Positions 17,599 through 27,477 of a stretch of DNA of 64,000 bases are shown here, piece after piece. The translations under genes were made by a program, and so were the position numbers. Every line of letters begins with the position of its first letter. Position 1 is the first letter of the stretch. The notes beneath the pieces were generated by a model, which searched no databases, was not told the origin of the DNA, and was given only the letters and a program-made list of their open reading frames with translations. The DNA is from Nitrospirota bacterium (GTDB lineage: Bacteria > Nitrospirota > Leptospirillia > Leptospirillales > Leptospirillaceae): contig JAMCWM010000024.1 in assembly GCA_023481175.1 (NCBI GenBank), positions 1 through 64,000 on the forward strand, given 5' to 3'.

Positions 17599-18929
17599 GG
17601 GAGGTCGCCTGAGAGGACGAATCCGGCGATCTCCCCGATCGAACTGGCCGTCCGGAAAAACTTTTTCCGCCCTGTCAGAGTCCAGACCCCGTTGGCCGGA
17701 TCATAAAGGACGACGCCCGCGATTTCGGCGTGATCGGCAAGAATCGATGAAGCGGCAAGCGGGAGCCCGCTGTCGGAGGAGGGATCGGGGGCTGTCATGA
17801 CCGGCCGTCCCGAACGCCGGAGTGTCCGGGCAAAGTCCTGGACGGGCCCGGCTAGGCCTGGCGGGTGGCAGGCCAGGAGGAGGGCGGAGAACTCCTCAGG
17901 CCCTTCCTGTTTCCTGAGCGCTTCCTCGATATGGGTGATGTGGAAGGCAAAACCGACAGCGGGAAGATCGTGGCCAAAGGCTTGGCCCAAATGGTCGTAA
18001 CGTCCGCCGGACGCAAGATGGGTTGGCGAATCCTCGGCAAACATCTGGAAGAACATGCCCGTATAGTAGGGGCCGGGCGGAGAAAGGGCAAAATCCACCC
18101 GGACCGAGGAGGCGTAAGGGGATCGTGCAAGGAGATCCAGAAGATCAAGAAAGCTTTTTGTCTCCCGGCAAACCTCCGTCCCCTCCTCTGCCGGAAGCTC
18201 TTTCAGAAGGGTCTGGCATTCGCGGATACCCAGGACCTTTCCGGCAAGGAGTGCCAGTATTCTTGAACAAGAGTTCCTGGTCCGAGAGGAAAGAAAGGAA
18301 AGAAACCGATCGGAATTCCGGGAATGAAAGGCCAAACGAAGGTCTTTCATTCGTTCCGGCCCCCCGGCCACCTGTTTCAGAAGGGCCTCCTGAAGTCCGG
18401 AATGGGAGAGCATGAGAAGAGGTTTCTTCAGGGGAAAGATCTCGGCTCCGGACAAACAGAGGTCGAGAATTTCCCCGTCGGAAACGACGGAAGGATCTCC
18501 GATGAGCTCAAGGCCGGTCTGTTGCAGCTCCCTCTGAAGGGAGGCCGGGTGATTTTCATCCCGGAAGACGGAGGTGCTGTAACAGAAGCGAAGCGGAAGC
18601 TGGCGGTCACGGAAGGACTGGGTCGTCAGGCGGGCGATCTGGGCCGTGGCATCCGGACGGAGGACGAGAACCTGACCGGATCCACGGTCCTGCATGAGAT
18701 ATAACTTCGTCAGCAGAGAAGGATCAAGGCCGGGAGAAATGGCATCGAGGTACTCGAAGGAGGGAAGAATGATCTCCCTGTAACCCCAGAGAAAAAAGTG
18801 ACCGAGAAGCCGATGGGTGGTCTCCCTGCGGAATCGAGCGGTCCGGGAAAATACCGGTGAGACCCCCGTCGGCGTTGTTTTAGAAGGAGGCCGGACACTT
18901 TCCCCGGCCCCTTTTTTTCTTTTTTCCAT
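17595..18929 (-). CDS. hisZ: ATP phosphoribosyltransferase regulatory subunit HisZ
   Basis: HisZ is a histidyl-tRNA synthetase paralogue that pairs with short HisG to give an active, histidine-regulated first enzyme of histidine synthesis. The 444-residue protein has the class II synthetase core (GYREIILPSFEYLD, VLRPDATAQIARL, RDENHPASLQRELQQTG) and HLASGGRYDHLG. It lacks a clear anticodon-binding domain, which separates it from HisS. It implies a short-form HisG elsewhere. It lies 16 nt after serA and overlaps dnaB by ATGA. Confidence 0.85.
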   Translation of the reverse strand: MEKRKKGAGESVRPPSKTTPTGVSPVFSRTARFRRETTHRLLGHFFLWGYREIILPSFEYLDAISPGLDPSLLTKLYLMQDRGSGQVLVLRPDATAQIARLTTQSFRDRQLPLRFCYSTSVFRDENHPASLQRELQQTGLELIGDPSVVSDGEILDLCLSGAEIFPLKKPLLMLSHSGLQEALLKQVAGGPERMKDLRLAFHSRNSDRFLSFLSSRTRNSCSRILALLAGKVLGIRECQTLLKELPAEEGTEVCRETKSFLDLLDLLARSPYASSVRVDFALSPPGPYYTGMFFQMFAEDSPTHLASGGRYDHLGQAFGHDLPAVGFAFHITHIEEALRKQEGPEEFSALLLACHPPGLAGPVQDFARTLRRSGRPVMTAPDPSSDSGLPLAASSILADHAEIAGVVLYDPANGVWTLTGRKKFFRTASSIGEIAGFVLSGDLP

Positions 18930-18945
18930 TGATGTCAGAGATCCG

Positions 18946-20625
18946 CTATCTCGAAAGGGAGGGTAGTCTCAAAAGCTTGAGAGCAATGATTTTCGGATTT
19001 TTCCGTATCTCGTCGAGAACGGCCTGGGCGGGCTCGGTATCGAGACCGATCAGGGAAATGGCCTTTCCGCCAGGAAAATCCCTTCCGAACTGCATCCGGG
19101 CGATATTGACGCCATGGGATCCCAGGAGGCTTCCGACCAGACCGACGACTCCCGGTTGGTCCTGATTTGTGAGAAAGAGCATGATCGGATCCGGAACGAC
19201 CTCCACCGGAAGGTTGTCGAGGGAGACGATCCGGAAATCTTTTTTCTGGAAAATGGACCCCGCAACCTGGTGGGTTCCATGGGCCGTCGTGGCGCGAAGC
19301 GTGAGAAGGCCGACGTAATCACCCTGTTGGGAAGAACGGGACTCGACAACCTCAAGCCCCCGTTCCTTGGCCAGGATGGGAGCGTTGACCTCGTTGACGC
19401 GTGCCGCAAGAATGGGGGCCAGGACTCCCTTGATCGCAGAAATCGTCACAATCGATGTCGGAAGTGTCGCGGCTTCTCCGCTAAATTCGACCGCAATTTT
19501 TGAAATGGGCTCGGTGGTGATCTGAGAGAGGATCCCCCCCATGACTTCGGCCAGTTGCTGATAAGGGGCCACCCGGGCCGCCTCTTCCGGAGGAATGGAG
19601 GGAAGATTTGCGGCATACCGGATCACACCCTTGGCCAGGTAGTCGACCATCTGGTCGGCCACGGCCAGGGCCACATTCTCCTGGGCCTCTTTCGTCGCCG
19701 CCCCGATATGGGGGGTGGAGATGAAGTTGTCGAGCTTCAGGAGCGGATGGTCCTGCGGGGGGGGCTCCTGGACGAAAACATCGAAGGCGGCACCCGCCAC
19801 ATGGCCATTGGCCAGGGCTTCGGCCAGATCATTTTCGTTGATCACCCCACCCCGAGCACAATTCACCAGATAAACGCCTTTCTTCATCCTGGCGATCGTG
19901 GCTTTGGAAATGAGATTTGTGGTTTCGGAGGTCAGAGGAGTGTGGACGGTGATGACATCGGACTTGGTGAACAGCTCTTCGAGCGTCACGGGGGTCACAC
20001 CATGCTTTTCGGCGGCCTCAGGGGTGAGAAAGGGATCGTAGGCGATCACGTTCATCAGGAGTCCCTGCGCCACATGAGCCACATGGGAGCCGATTTTTCC
20101 CATACCGAGAATCCCGAGGGTCTTGTGGGAAAGCTCCATTCCCATGAACTTGGACTTCTCCCACTTCCCGGCGCGGTTGGAGGCATTGGCCTGAGGAATC
20201 TTCCGGACCATCGACATCATCATCGAGATGGTGTGTTCCGCCGTCGTGATCGTGTTACCGCCCGGAGTATTCATGACAACGATGCCCCGGTTTGTGGCAG
20301 CCGCCAGGTCCACGTTGTCGAGCCCTGCTCCGGCGCGTCCGATCACCTTCAGGCGAGTGGCTCCCTCGAGAACCTCCGCCGTCACCCTGGTCCCGCTTCG
20401 GATGACCAGGCCATCGTAGGCAGAGAGCTCCTTTTTCAGCTCTTCTGGAGGAAGTTTTGTTTTGACGGTGACTTCGAAGCCCGCGTTTCTGAATATATCC
20501 AGACCTTCCTCTGAAATCGGATCGCTCACAAGGATCCGGACCGGCCCTGTACTCAACACATCCTCCACATGAATAGTCATCGAACCTGGTTGGGGCTCCG
20601 GACAAGACGCCTCTTCCGGAGCCAT
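18946..20625 (-). CDS. serA: D-3-phosphoglycerate dehydrogenase
   Basis: SerA oxidises 3-phosphoglycerate to 3-phosphohydroxypyruvate, the first step of serine synthesis. The long form is present: catalytic and NAD domains ([30 protein letters not shown]; catalytic His in STPHIGAAT), an intervening substrate-binding (ASB) domain, and a C-terminal ACT domain ([18 protein letters not shown]). The start at 20625 has AGGGA overlapping the preceding stop; an ATG at 20580 is an alternative that drops 15 non-conserved residues. It lies five bases after a class V aminotransferase, suggesting a joint serine pathway. Confidence 0.92.
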   Translation of the reverse strand: MAPEEASCPEPQPGSMTIHVEDVLSTGPVRILVSDPISEEGLDIFRNAGFEVTVKTKLPPEELKKELSAYDGLVIRSGTRVTAEVLEGATRLKVIGRAGAGLDNVDLAAATNRGIVVMNTPGGNTITTAEHTISMMMSMVRKIPQANASNRAGKWEKSKFMGMELSHKTLGILGMGKIGSHVAHVAQGLLMNVIAYDPFLTPEAAEKHGVTPVTLEELFTKSDVITVHTPLTSETTNLISKATIARMKKGVYLVNCARGGVINENDLAEALANGHVAGAAFDVFVQEPPPQDHPLLKLDNFISTPHIGAATKEAQENVALAVADQMVDYLAKGVIRYAANLPSIPPEEAARVAPYQQLAEVMGGILSQITTEPISKIAVEFSGEAATLPTSIVTISAIKGVLAPILAARVNEVNAPILAKERGLEVVESRSSQQGDYVGLLTLRATTAHGTHQVAGSIFQKKDFRIVSLDNLPVEVVPDPIMLFLTNQDQPGVVGLVGSLLGSHGVNIARMQFGRDFPGGKAISLIGLDTEPAQAVLDEIRKNPKIIALKLLRLPSLSR

Positions 20626-20630
20626 GGGTC

Positions 20631-21776
20631 TTATCCCTGAATCAGAACTTCCTGGGCTTTGGCGACGCCCGCTCCGAGAGGAGCTCCCTTGTAACCCATG
20701 CGGGCAAGAACCATCTCGATTCCGCTGATGGCGGTGATGATGTCGAAGGTGTCGGAATACCCCATGTGGGAGACCCTGAAGACCTTTCCCTTCAGCTGGT
20801 CCTGCCCTCCGGCGCCCGTGATTCCATACTGATTCCGGAGATTCTTGTAGATCAGCTCTCCGTCAAAGCCTTCGGGGGCCACAATGGCAGTCAGGGCGTC
20901 CGAAGGAGTCTGCCTGGCAAAAACTGAAAGACCGAATCCCCGGACGCCTTCCCGGGTGGCCCGGGCCAGAAGACGGTGACGGGCGAAAAGCTTGTCGAGT
21001 CCTTCCGCCTGCATCATTTCGAGCGACTTTGCCAGGCCTATCCAGAGGGAGACAGCCGGGGTCCAGGCGTTGGAGTCCTTCAGAATGTTGTCCTTCTCTC
21101 GCTTCAGGTCGAGGTAGAATCGTGGGCATTTGGCAGACTGGTTGAGGGTCCAGGCCTTCTCCGACACTGCGATGCAGGCAAGTCCGGGAGGAAGCATGAG
21201 CGCCTTCTGAGACCCTGTGATCAAAACATCGATTCCCCACTGGTCCATCGGAATGTTCACCACTCCCAGGGCCGTAATGGCATCGACCACCAGGATCGTC
21301 TGTTCGCGGCCGGCTGTGAGACGGGCCAGACCCTGAATGTCATGCCAGACCCCGGTGGAGGTTTCGCTGGCCTGGACGTAGACAGCCTTGATGGAAGGGT
21401 CACCGGCAAGGATCTTCTCGACCTGGGAGAGATCGACAGAGTCTCCCCAGGGAACAGCCACCTCGATGGCCGCCACACCATAGGCTTTGGCAATCTTGAG
21501 CCAGCGCTCTCCGAACTTGCCTCCGTTTATGGCGATGACCTTGTCTCCGGGACTGAGAAAATTCGTCATCGAGGCCTCCATGCCGGCGGTCCCGCTTCCG
21601 GCGACGGTGATGACCTCCTGTGTCGTCTGGAAGAGCCATTTGAGGCCGGCACGCACCTTCTGGATCACCGGAATGAAGTCCGGAGAGCGATGGTGGATCA
21701 TGGGGGCCGACATGGCCAGAAGGACCTCCGGTGGAACGGGGGTGGGACCGGGAGCCAAGAGGTATTGTTTCTTCAT
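20631..21776 (-). CDS. Class V aminotransferase (alanine-glyoxylate/serine-pyruvate type)
   Basis: A PLP enzyme of 381 residues starting MKKQYLLAPGPTPVPPEVL. The PLP lysine is visible in ITGSQKALMLPPG near residue 193 and an acidic PLP-contact segment in VVDAITALGV. The start at 21776 is supported by AAGGAGAT nine bases upstream. Family members use alanine, serine or phosphoserine with glyoxylate, pyruvate or hydroxypyruvate. Adjacency to serA suggests it serves as the phosphoserine or serine aminotransferase; this is context inference. Confidence 0.88.
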   Translation of the reverse strand: MKKQYLLAPGPTPVPPEVLLAMSAPMIHHRSPDFIPVIQKVRAGLKWLFQTTQEVITVAGSGTAGMEASMTNFLSPGDKVIAINGGKFGERWLKIAKAYGVAAIEVAVPWGDSVDLSQVEKILAGDPSIKAVYVQASETSTGVWHDIQGLARLTAGREQTILVVDAITALGVVNIPMDQWGIDVLITGSQKALMLPPGLACIAVSEKAWTLNQSAKCPRFYLDLKREKDNILKDSNAWTPAVSLWIGLAKSLEMMQAEGLDKLFARHRLLARATREGVRGFGLSVFARQTPSDALTAIVAPEGFDGELIYKNLRNQYGITGAGGQDQLKGKVFRVSHMGYSDTFDIITAISGIEMVLARMGYKGAPLGAGVAKAQEVLIQG

Positions 21777-22149
21777 CGAGAAAGATCTCCTTGAATCAGG
21801 GTGATCCCAAAGGGACGGATTGGGAGGATGAAACTCACGGGATCCAGCCATCGAGCCGGTCTAGAGCACCTCGGTTCTCCTGGAAGTGGGACCGGGCCGG
21901 AAACGGGCCGTCTTTGGCCGATTTCACTCTGGCAGGACCATCAGGCATTCGCAAACGGTCCAGATACTTCCCGCCTTCGGACGGGAACGGTCAAGACACC
22001 ATCCAAACTGCTCAACTTTACAACAAGAGAGGCAGCGGTGACAAGACGAACCGGGGGGAGATTTTCCGCAGGAAAAGCCGTCCCCGCCCCTCCGTTCCCG
22101 TCTGAAGCGCTCCCCCCATCTGGCCGCCTTTGACCCTGTCGAAGAAGGA
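21777..22149. other. Intergenic stretch, no gene recognised
   Basis: About 370 bases between the class V aminotransferase start and the ankyrin gene stop. Reading frames here have no homology sense. An inverted repeat TTCCCG/CGGGAA is present near 21978-21997. It presumably holds the promoter of the aminotransferase-serA-hisZ-dnaB-sixA unit, but no convincing -35/-10 pair was found. Confidence 0.4.
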
Positions 22150-22983
22150 TCAGTGGACCGCCCGGTATCCCTTGAGGTTTTTCGCGATTTCCTCGATGGC
22201 CCTTCTCCGCCAGAGAGGTTCCTTCCCGTTTCCTCCGAAGCGTGAAGTGCGCGCTTCGATGTCCGCTTCTGTCGCTTCCTTGACGAAGGAGTGCCGGGTT
22301 TTCCAGGGAGCAGTCAGGAGTCCGGGAGGAAGGGCGTAGGGAAGGGATCCCGTTGCGAGAAGAGGCCCCTTCTCCAGACGGAGACGTTGCGACGGAGGAA
22401 CGAGATTCAGGAAAAGAGGGAGCTTTCTGAGGAGATAGCGGCGCCGGATCCGGGTCCAATGCTTGAGAATTTCTACAATCTTCTCGTGTTTGTTGGCGAT
22501 TGCCCATTCCAGGGGCGATCCTTCTCCGTCCCTGCGATTCGGATCGGCCCCGTGGGCAAGGAGGAGGCGAACGATCTCGGTGTATCCGTTCGATGCCGCC
22601 TGGTACAGGGGGGTCTTTCCGGAAATGTCGGGATGGTCCGGGCTTGCGCCATAGTGAAGGAGAAGCCGGACCATGCGGGTCTCCCCTCTTGAGGCCGCCA
22701 TAAACAGAAGACTCTTCCCGTTTCGGTCGGTTTCGTCCGGATCGGCACCCTGATCAAGTTTTTCACGGACGACAGACACGGCATCGCCGTTGACGTCCGC
22801 ATCGGAGACCCGGGGAGCGGACCAGGCCGGTGGTTGATCCGTTAAGAAAAAAAACGTCGTCCAGACCATCAGAAACAGAAAGCAAGGACGAATGAAAGCC
22901 CCCCTTCCCTGCCCGTTCTTCCTTGCGGGCGAAGGCGAGAGAGTCACGCGGTCCTCCTCCCCCGGGGCTGTCGTTTGTGGCAT
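22150..22983 (-). CDS. Exported ankyrin-repeat protein
   Basis: The start at 22983 is fixed by AGGAGGGAAGT just upstream. The 277-residue protein has a basic N-terminus, a hydrophobic segment at about 34-50 ending WSAP (signal peptide or anchor), then three to four ankyrin repeats at about 60-160 (GKSLLFMAASRGETRMVRLL; GKTPLYQAASNGYTEIVRLL; GSPLEWAIANKHEKIVEIL). The C-terminal ~110 residues are not recognised. Ankyrin repeats mediate protein contacts; the partner is unknown, and it is probably periplasmic. It is divergent from the phosphotransacetylase-like gene with about 60 nt between starts. Confidence 0.75.
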   Translation of the reverse strand: MPQTTAPGEEDRVTLSPSPARKNGQGRGAFIRPCFLFLMVWTTFFFLTDQPPAWSAPRVSDADVNGDAVSVVREKLDQGADPDETDRNGKSLLFMAASRGETRMVRLLLHYGASPDHPDISGKTPLYQAASNGYTEIVRLLLAHGADPNRRDGEGSPLEWAIANKHEKIVEILKHWTRIRRRYLLRKLPLFLNLVPPSQRLRLEKGPLLATGSLPYALPPGLLTAPWKTRHSFVKEATEADIEARTSRFGGNGKEPLWRRRAIEEIAKNLKGYRAVH

Positions 22984-23042
22984 ACTTCCCTCCTGTATGG
23001 CAGGATGTCTATGCCCATGTTTTCCCTGATCGGAGGTTTGCC

Positions 23043-23954
23043 GTGAATACCCCCCTTTTCGACGCACTGGTCTCCCGCGCACGAATCCTTCCGCCTCTCT
23101 CCGTCGCCATCGTGGACGCGGGAGAACGCACGGTCCTTGAAGGGGCGGCCCTTCTCGTCAGGGAAAAGATCGCAACCCCTGTCCTGATCGGAAATCCGGA
23201 AAGGATCAGGGCGATCGCCGGAGAGGTCGGGCTTTCTGACGCCATTTCCATCGTTCCCGCCCATTCGGTGGAGGAATCCGCCCGGGAAGGTGTCCGCATG
23301 GTCGCAGAAGGCCGGGTCCAGGCCCTCATGAAGGGGCATCTCCATAGCGACACCTTTCTCCATCCCGTCCTTGAAGGGCTCCGGGACAGGAAACGTCTTT
23401 CCCATGTCTTCCTGGCCGAGATTTCAAGCTACGACCGGCTTCTCTTCATCACCGACGCGGCCATGAACATCACCCCCGACCTCGAAGCGAAGGCCGAAAT
23501 TCTCCAGAACGCCATCGACATGGCCCATGCCCTGGGAAACCCCGAACCGAAGGTGGCCATCCTTTCCGCCATCGAGACGGTCAACCCCCGCATCGTCTCG
23601 ACGATCGATGCCGCATGCCTGGCCAAGATGGCCGACAGGCGACAGATCACGGGAGCCGTCGTCGACGGGCCCCTGGCCTTCGACAACGCCATTTCCCGGG
23701 AGGCCGCCCGGACCAAGGACCTCCGCAGTCCGGTCTCCGGATCGGCCGACATCCTGCTCGTTCCCGATCTCGTCTCGGGAAACATCCTGGCCAAGGATCT
23801 GGAATATCTGGCCGGAGCCACCCTGGCCGGACTCATCCTCGGGGCCCGGGTCCCGATCATTCTGACCTCCCGGAGCGATCCTCCCCGCTCCCGTTTCCTG
23901 TCCGCCTGCCTGGCCACGCTCCTCTATCACGCCGGAGCCACCTCCGTCCCCTGA
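23043..23954 (+). CDS. Phosphate acetyl/butyryltransferase family protein
   Basis: A 303-residue enzyme of the Pta/Ptb family, which moves acyl groups between CoA and phosphate. Recognisable segments are the ALMKGHLHSDTFLHPVL region, KVAILSAIETVNPR, GAVVDGPLAFDNAIS and DILLVPDLVSGNIL, in family order. The GTG at 23043 is chosen because GGAGG lies six bases upstream; the frame runs 40 codons further but only across the divergent ankyrin promoter. Length matches Ptb rather than long Pta. No acetate or butyrate kinase gene is next to it. Confidence 0.82.
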   Translation: MNTPLFDALVSRARILPPLSVAIVDAGERTVLEGAALLVREKIATPVLIGNPERIRAIAGEVGLSDAISIVPAHSVEESAREGVRMVAEGRVQALMKGHLHSDTFLHPVLEGLRDRKRLSHVFLAEISSYDRLLFITDAAMNITPDLEAKAEILQNAIDMAHALGNPEPKVAILSAIETVNPRIVSTIDAACLAKMADRRQITGAVVDGPLAFDNAISREAARTKDLRSPVSGSADILLVPDLVSGNILAKDLEYLAGATLAGLILGARVPIILTSRSDPPRSRFLSACLATLLYHAGATSVP

Positions 23955-23958
23955 GGCC

Positions 23959-24567
23959 TCAGACGCTCACGGGAGTCTCCGGTTCGTGACGAAGGGATCC
24001 CCGGCACCGTCCGCAGACAAGATACCCGGGATTTTTGGCGAGCCGTTCATGGCGAACGACTCCCAGCCTGTACTCCCGATTGCAGCCGGCACACCGGTAT
24101 CCATAAAGCTTTCGGCGTCTTGCGGGGGTGACCGGATAGGAATGGCAACGATCCGGGGAATGGCCGAAGAGCCGCATCAGGGAACTCCAGATCTCACCGT
24201 GGGGACGGAAGTCGTCCCTTCGGAAGGCCTTTCTCCCGGCATTTTGGCCCAGGACGAACACCACGGCGTGAGCGTATTCGTGCGCAATGGTCGGAAGAAA
24301 ATCCTCTTCTCCCACCCGGTCGATGATTCCTCCGTTGAATCGCAGGGACATCTGGGCCGCGTCCAAAGCCCCCGAAAGCCGGACCGAGAAGAGTCCGGCT
24401 CTAAGTCCTTTCAGATCGAAACGGAGGGTTCCGGCCCGTCCATCCGAAAATGTCAGATCAAGGCCCGTTTCTTCCCGAACAAGCCCTTCCGCTCTTTGAA
24501 GTTCCCGCCAAAGAAGGGGGTGGGACGGAGAACGGGAGAAAACAGAAATGGGGGAGAAGTCACTCAT
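23959..24567 (-). CDS. SprT-like zinc metallopeptidase
   Basis: The 202-residue protein has the SprT pattern: metal-binding HEYAH near residue 94, a downstream HGEIW supplying the third ligand, and a C-terminal zinc ribbon (YRCAGC ... LVCGRC). SprT/Spartan proteins are metallopeptidases; bacterial members are poorly characterised. It overlaps the upstream 442-residue gene by eight bases, so the two are probably co-translated. Confidence 0.85.
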   Translation of the reverse strand: MSDFSPISVFSRSPSHPLLWRELQRAEGLVREETGLDLTFSDGRAGTLRFDLKGLRAGLFSVRLSGALDAAQMSLRFNGGIIDRVGEEDFLPTIAHEYAHAVVFVLGQNAGRKAFRRDDFRPHGEIWSSLMRLFGHSPDRCHSYPVTPARRRKLYGYRCAGCNREYRLGVVRHERLAKNPGYLVCGRCRGSLRHEPETPVSV

Positions 24568-25888
24568 GCGTTTTTTTCCCTTTCAGGGCGGGGGCAATCC
24601 CTTGGCTGGCCAGGTATTCCCTGAGCGAGACGACCCCGTCGAGATTCTGCTCGCTCATTCCTTCGATCCGGAGAATCCGTGGAAAGACGCTGGCCTTCGC
24701 CTGTTCCGGAGGACAATATCTGAGATGAAGGTAGAGCCGGCCAGGCTTCCGGGAATTCCGGAACAGAAGGTCGGCGGGGCGAAGCCTTTCCTCGACCTGC
24801 TTCCGGTATCCATCGGAGGGAAGGATCAGGGTTACGAAGGCATCCTCCAGAACGGAAGGGTCCAGAAGCGCCGGGAGCTCTCCGAGCAGGGCCAGGTCGA
24901 AACACTCGGCCTCCGGAACCCAGAAATCAAGGATCGAAAGCCGGCCTGGATAGAGAAGATGGCGGTAAAGGGAGTGGAGGGCGAGAGCCCTGGCCCTCCG
25001 GAGTTTTACCAGGAAGTCCGGAATATCGAAGTTCCGGACGATTCCTGACGGGAAGAGGACAGTGCCCAGCGAAAACAGCCCCCAGAGATTCACGGGAACC
25101 TCCAGGCTGGCTCCCCGCTCCCCGGCCCCCGCCCGGATCTGAAGAGGCCGGGGATCCTTTTTCCGGGTCTCCGTCCGGAGGGTGCGGGTCCAGCCTTCGC
25201 CGGGACTTTTCCAGTAGTCTCCCTCGAGGACCATCTCCTTCTCTCCCTCCCCGCCGGGTGTGACAGGCAGAGGAACGGTCCTTCTCCATTCGGGGGAGGC
25301 TGATCCGCGAAGGGGGGTGAACCGGGGAGGGATATTGGCGAGAATCCGGCTCCAGAAGACTTCGAGGGTCGCATCCAGCATCCACCGGTCGAGAAGCGCC
25401 CGGAGCAGGCCCTCGATCTCTCCGGCCCTTTCCCGGAAGGAGGCAAGATCCTGTTCGGAATGTCCTTCCGGGTAGGTTCTAAGAACGACCACCCGTCCCC
25501 AATCGAACCGGCCAGTCCAGACAAAGAGACTGGCCGCCCGGGCGATCCGGTCCGGCAGGAGAGGCCAGACGCCGAAAAAAAATGGCGCCTCTCCCCCGCA
25601 ACCGGCTCTGAATTCGGAGCGCCCGACCAGGACGATCGCTTCCTCCACGTACTCGGCCAGATACTCCCAGGACACCTCCGGGAGAACCTTGGGAAAGATC
25701 GTCCGGGAGTCGGCGTTCTGGAGAAGGAGCCCCAGTTCCCGGTGAAAAACATAAAGGCCCACCCCCCCGCTTCCCGAAGGAGCGGACGATTTTTCCGGAG
25801 CGAAGATCTTCTCCAGAGCTTGGCGCACGAACGGGGAGAGCATGGATTCAAAGAAGGCATCGTCGAGTCTGGTCTCAATCCATTCCAA
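24560..25888 (-). CDS. Conserved-looking hypothetical protein, 442 residues
   Basis: I do not recognise this family. The product is soluble with no signal peptide or clear membrane helix. It is rich in aromatic and arginine residues, with a central segment around residues 160-180 (RALLDRWMLDATLEVFWSRI) and a C-terminal part with LHLRYCPPEQAKASVFPRI. No nucleotide-binding or metal motif is evident. Coding is supported by length, codon use like its neighbours, and the eight-base overlap with the SprT-like gene. It could be a partner or substrate of that peptidase, which is guesswork. Confidence 0.6.
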   Translation of the reverse strand: MEWIETRLDDAFFESMLSPFVRQALEKIFAPEKSSAPSGSGGVGLYVFHRELGLLLQNADSRTIFPKVLPEVSWEYLAEYVEEAIVLVGRSEFRAGCGGEAPFFFGVWPLLPDRIARAASLFVWTGRFDWGRVVVLRTYPEGHSEQDLASFRERAGEIEGLLRALLDRWMLDATLEVFWSRILANIPPRFTPLRGSASPEWRRTVPLPVTPGGEGEKEMVLEGDYWKSPGEGWTRTLRTETRKKDPRPLQIRAGAGERGASLEVPVNLWGLFSLGTVLFPSGIVRNFDIPDFLVKLRRARALALHSLYRHLLYPGRLSILDFWVPEAECFDLALLGELPALLDPSVLEDAFVTLILPSDGYRKQVEERLRPADLLFRNSRKPGRLYLHLRYCPPEQAKASVFPRILRIEGMSEQNLDGVVSLREYLASQGIAPALKGKKTHE

Positions 25889-26134
25889 AGGGTTCTCCCC
25901 CCTTCAGGATTCGAATCGCCGGCTTCCGTTTTCCGGCCGGGACCTTCGGAAGAGACAACGAGAAAAGTTTTTCTCCCGGATTCTATCAGGATTTCTCCCA
26001 AAGCTTCCACCGGACGTTCCGATGGCCCTCGAGACGCTGGATCTCTTACAGGGCCAGGGGACTGGGGCAGGAAGGGGGGAAGGGTCAAGGAGAAGCCCCC
26101 TTTTTTCCGGCTCCTCCCGGGCTCGTCCCCAGAC

Positions 26135-26827
26135 CTACTTTCCTGACTCCGGAGGAATCGGCGATTCAGACAGGAGGGCCTGGACCCGGTCATGGACGCG
26201 TCCGACCAGTCTCAGACTTTCGGCTTTTTTCGAGGCGGGATCGGACGGGACGGGAACCGGCCATTCGGGAGGACCGAAGGTGACGGTCATCCTCGCAGGT
26301 CGCGGAAGGGAGGTTCCCGGAGGAAGGCTCACGTCCGTTCCTGCGATCGCGGCCGGCACGATGGGAACTCCCGCTCCCATGGCCAGAAGGGCCACTCCCC
26401 GGTGAAACGTGCGGAGGGAGCCGTCGCGGGACCGGGTCCCTTCGGGAAAGAGTCCCAAAACCCCCCCATCACGAAGAACCTGCTCGGAAAAGGAAAGGGC
26501 CTTGCGGTCCCCTTCCCCCCGGGCGATGGGGAATCCCCCGAGAGAGAGGAGAAATCGGGCCAGGAGAACGTTCGCGAAAAGCTCGGGCTTGGCGGGAAAG
26601 CGGGATTCCCGGGGGATGGCATACCCCAGGAGGGGAACATCGAGGAGGGAGAGATGGTTGGCGGCCACGATCACCCCTCCTGTGGACGGGAGATGCTCTC
26701 TTCCACGGACGGTGACGGGAAACCAGGTGTGGAAGATCCCTCCGGCCATGATCCGGACGACACGATAGAAGGGACGGGTCCAGATTGCGCCCGGAGGGGG
26801 AATCAGCGGTAGCGGTCGACGATCCAT
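26135..26827 (-). CDS. plsC: 1-acylglycerol-3-phosphate O-acyltransferase
   Basis: PlsC acylates lysophosphatidate to phosphatidate in phospholipid synthesis. The 230-residue protein has all acyltransferase blocks: NHLSLLD (HX4D) near residue 57, the GFPIARGEGDRK region, FPEGTRSRDG, and VPIVPAAIAGT. A hydrophobic N-terminal segment should hold it at the inner membrane. It is the last gene of the pheA-aroF-tyrA-aroA-cmk series and overlaps cmk by 25 bases. Confidence 0.9.
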   Translation of the reverse strand: MDRRPLPLIPPPGAIWTRPFYRVVRIMAGGIFHTWFPVTVRGREHLPSTGGVIVAANHLSLLDVPLLGYAIPRESRFPAKPELFANVLLARFLLSLGGFPIARGEGDRKALSFSEQVLRDGGVLGLFPEGTRSRDGSLRTFHRGVALLAMGAGVPIVPAAIAGTDVSLPPGTSLPRPARMTVTFGPPEWPVPVPSDPASKKAESLRLVGRVHDRVQALLSESPIPPESGK

Positions 26828-27477
26828 GTCACCGCTTCATCGATGGAGAGACGGGTCGTGTCGAGAAGCAAGGCGTCCGGAGCCTGGATCAGCGGGGAGA
26901 CCGGACGCTCCCTGTCCCGGCGGTCCCGTTCGAGGATATCGGCCAGGACGGTCTCCAGAGGCCGGCTGTCTCCCTGTGACTCCAGGTCCTTCTGGCGCCT
27001 GCGGGCCCGGGTCTCCGGGTCTGCCACCAGGAAGATCTTGAGGCGCGCCTCCGGCAGAATCACCGTTCCGATATCCCGGCCGTCCATCACAATCCGCCCC
27101 GCCAGAGCAAGTCTCCTCTGGAGCTCGAAGAGAGCCATGCGAACCTTGGGCCATGCCGATATCCGGGAAGCCAGGGCCCCCACCTCCTCGGTCCGGAGTT
27201 GGTCCGTCACATCGAGTCCCCCCAGGGAAATCCGGGCTCCAGTCGGTCCGGGAGTCACGGCAATGTCGAGGGAGGAGAGGATCCGGGCGACCGAGGGATC
27301 TTCCTCGACAAAACGGGAGACCCCGGCGGAAAGAAAGGCCAGAGCCACAGCCCGATAAAGGGAACCGGTATCCAGAAAGACAAAGCCGAGCCGCCGGGCA
27401 ACCTCCCGGGCCAGTGTGGACTTTCCGGAACTCGCGGGACCGTCGATTGCGATGGCGTCGATCCTGGCTCCGCTCAC
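26803..27477 (-). CDS. cmk: Cytidylate kinase
   Basis: Cmk phosphorylates CMP and dCMP. The 224-residue protein starts with the P-loop IDGPASSGKSTLAREVA and has LDTGSLYRAVAL, VMDGRDIGTVILPEA and the LID-region RARRRQKDL typical of bacterial Cmk. It overlaps aroA by ATGA and plsC by 25 bases. An aroA-cmk pairing is common in bacteria. Confidence 0.95.
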   Translation of the reverse strand: MSGARIDAIAIDGPASSGKSTLAREVARRLGFVFLDTGSLYRAVALAFLSAGVSRFVEEDPSVARILSSLDIAVTPGPTGARISLGGLDVTDQLRTEEVGALASRISAWPKVRMALFELQRRLALAGRIVMDGRDIGTVILPEARLKIFLVADPETRARRRQKDLESQGDSRPLETVLADILERDRRDRERPVSPLIQAPDALLLDTTRLSIDEAVTWIVDRYR

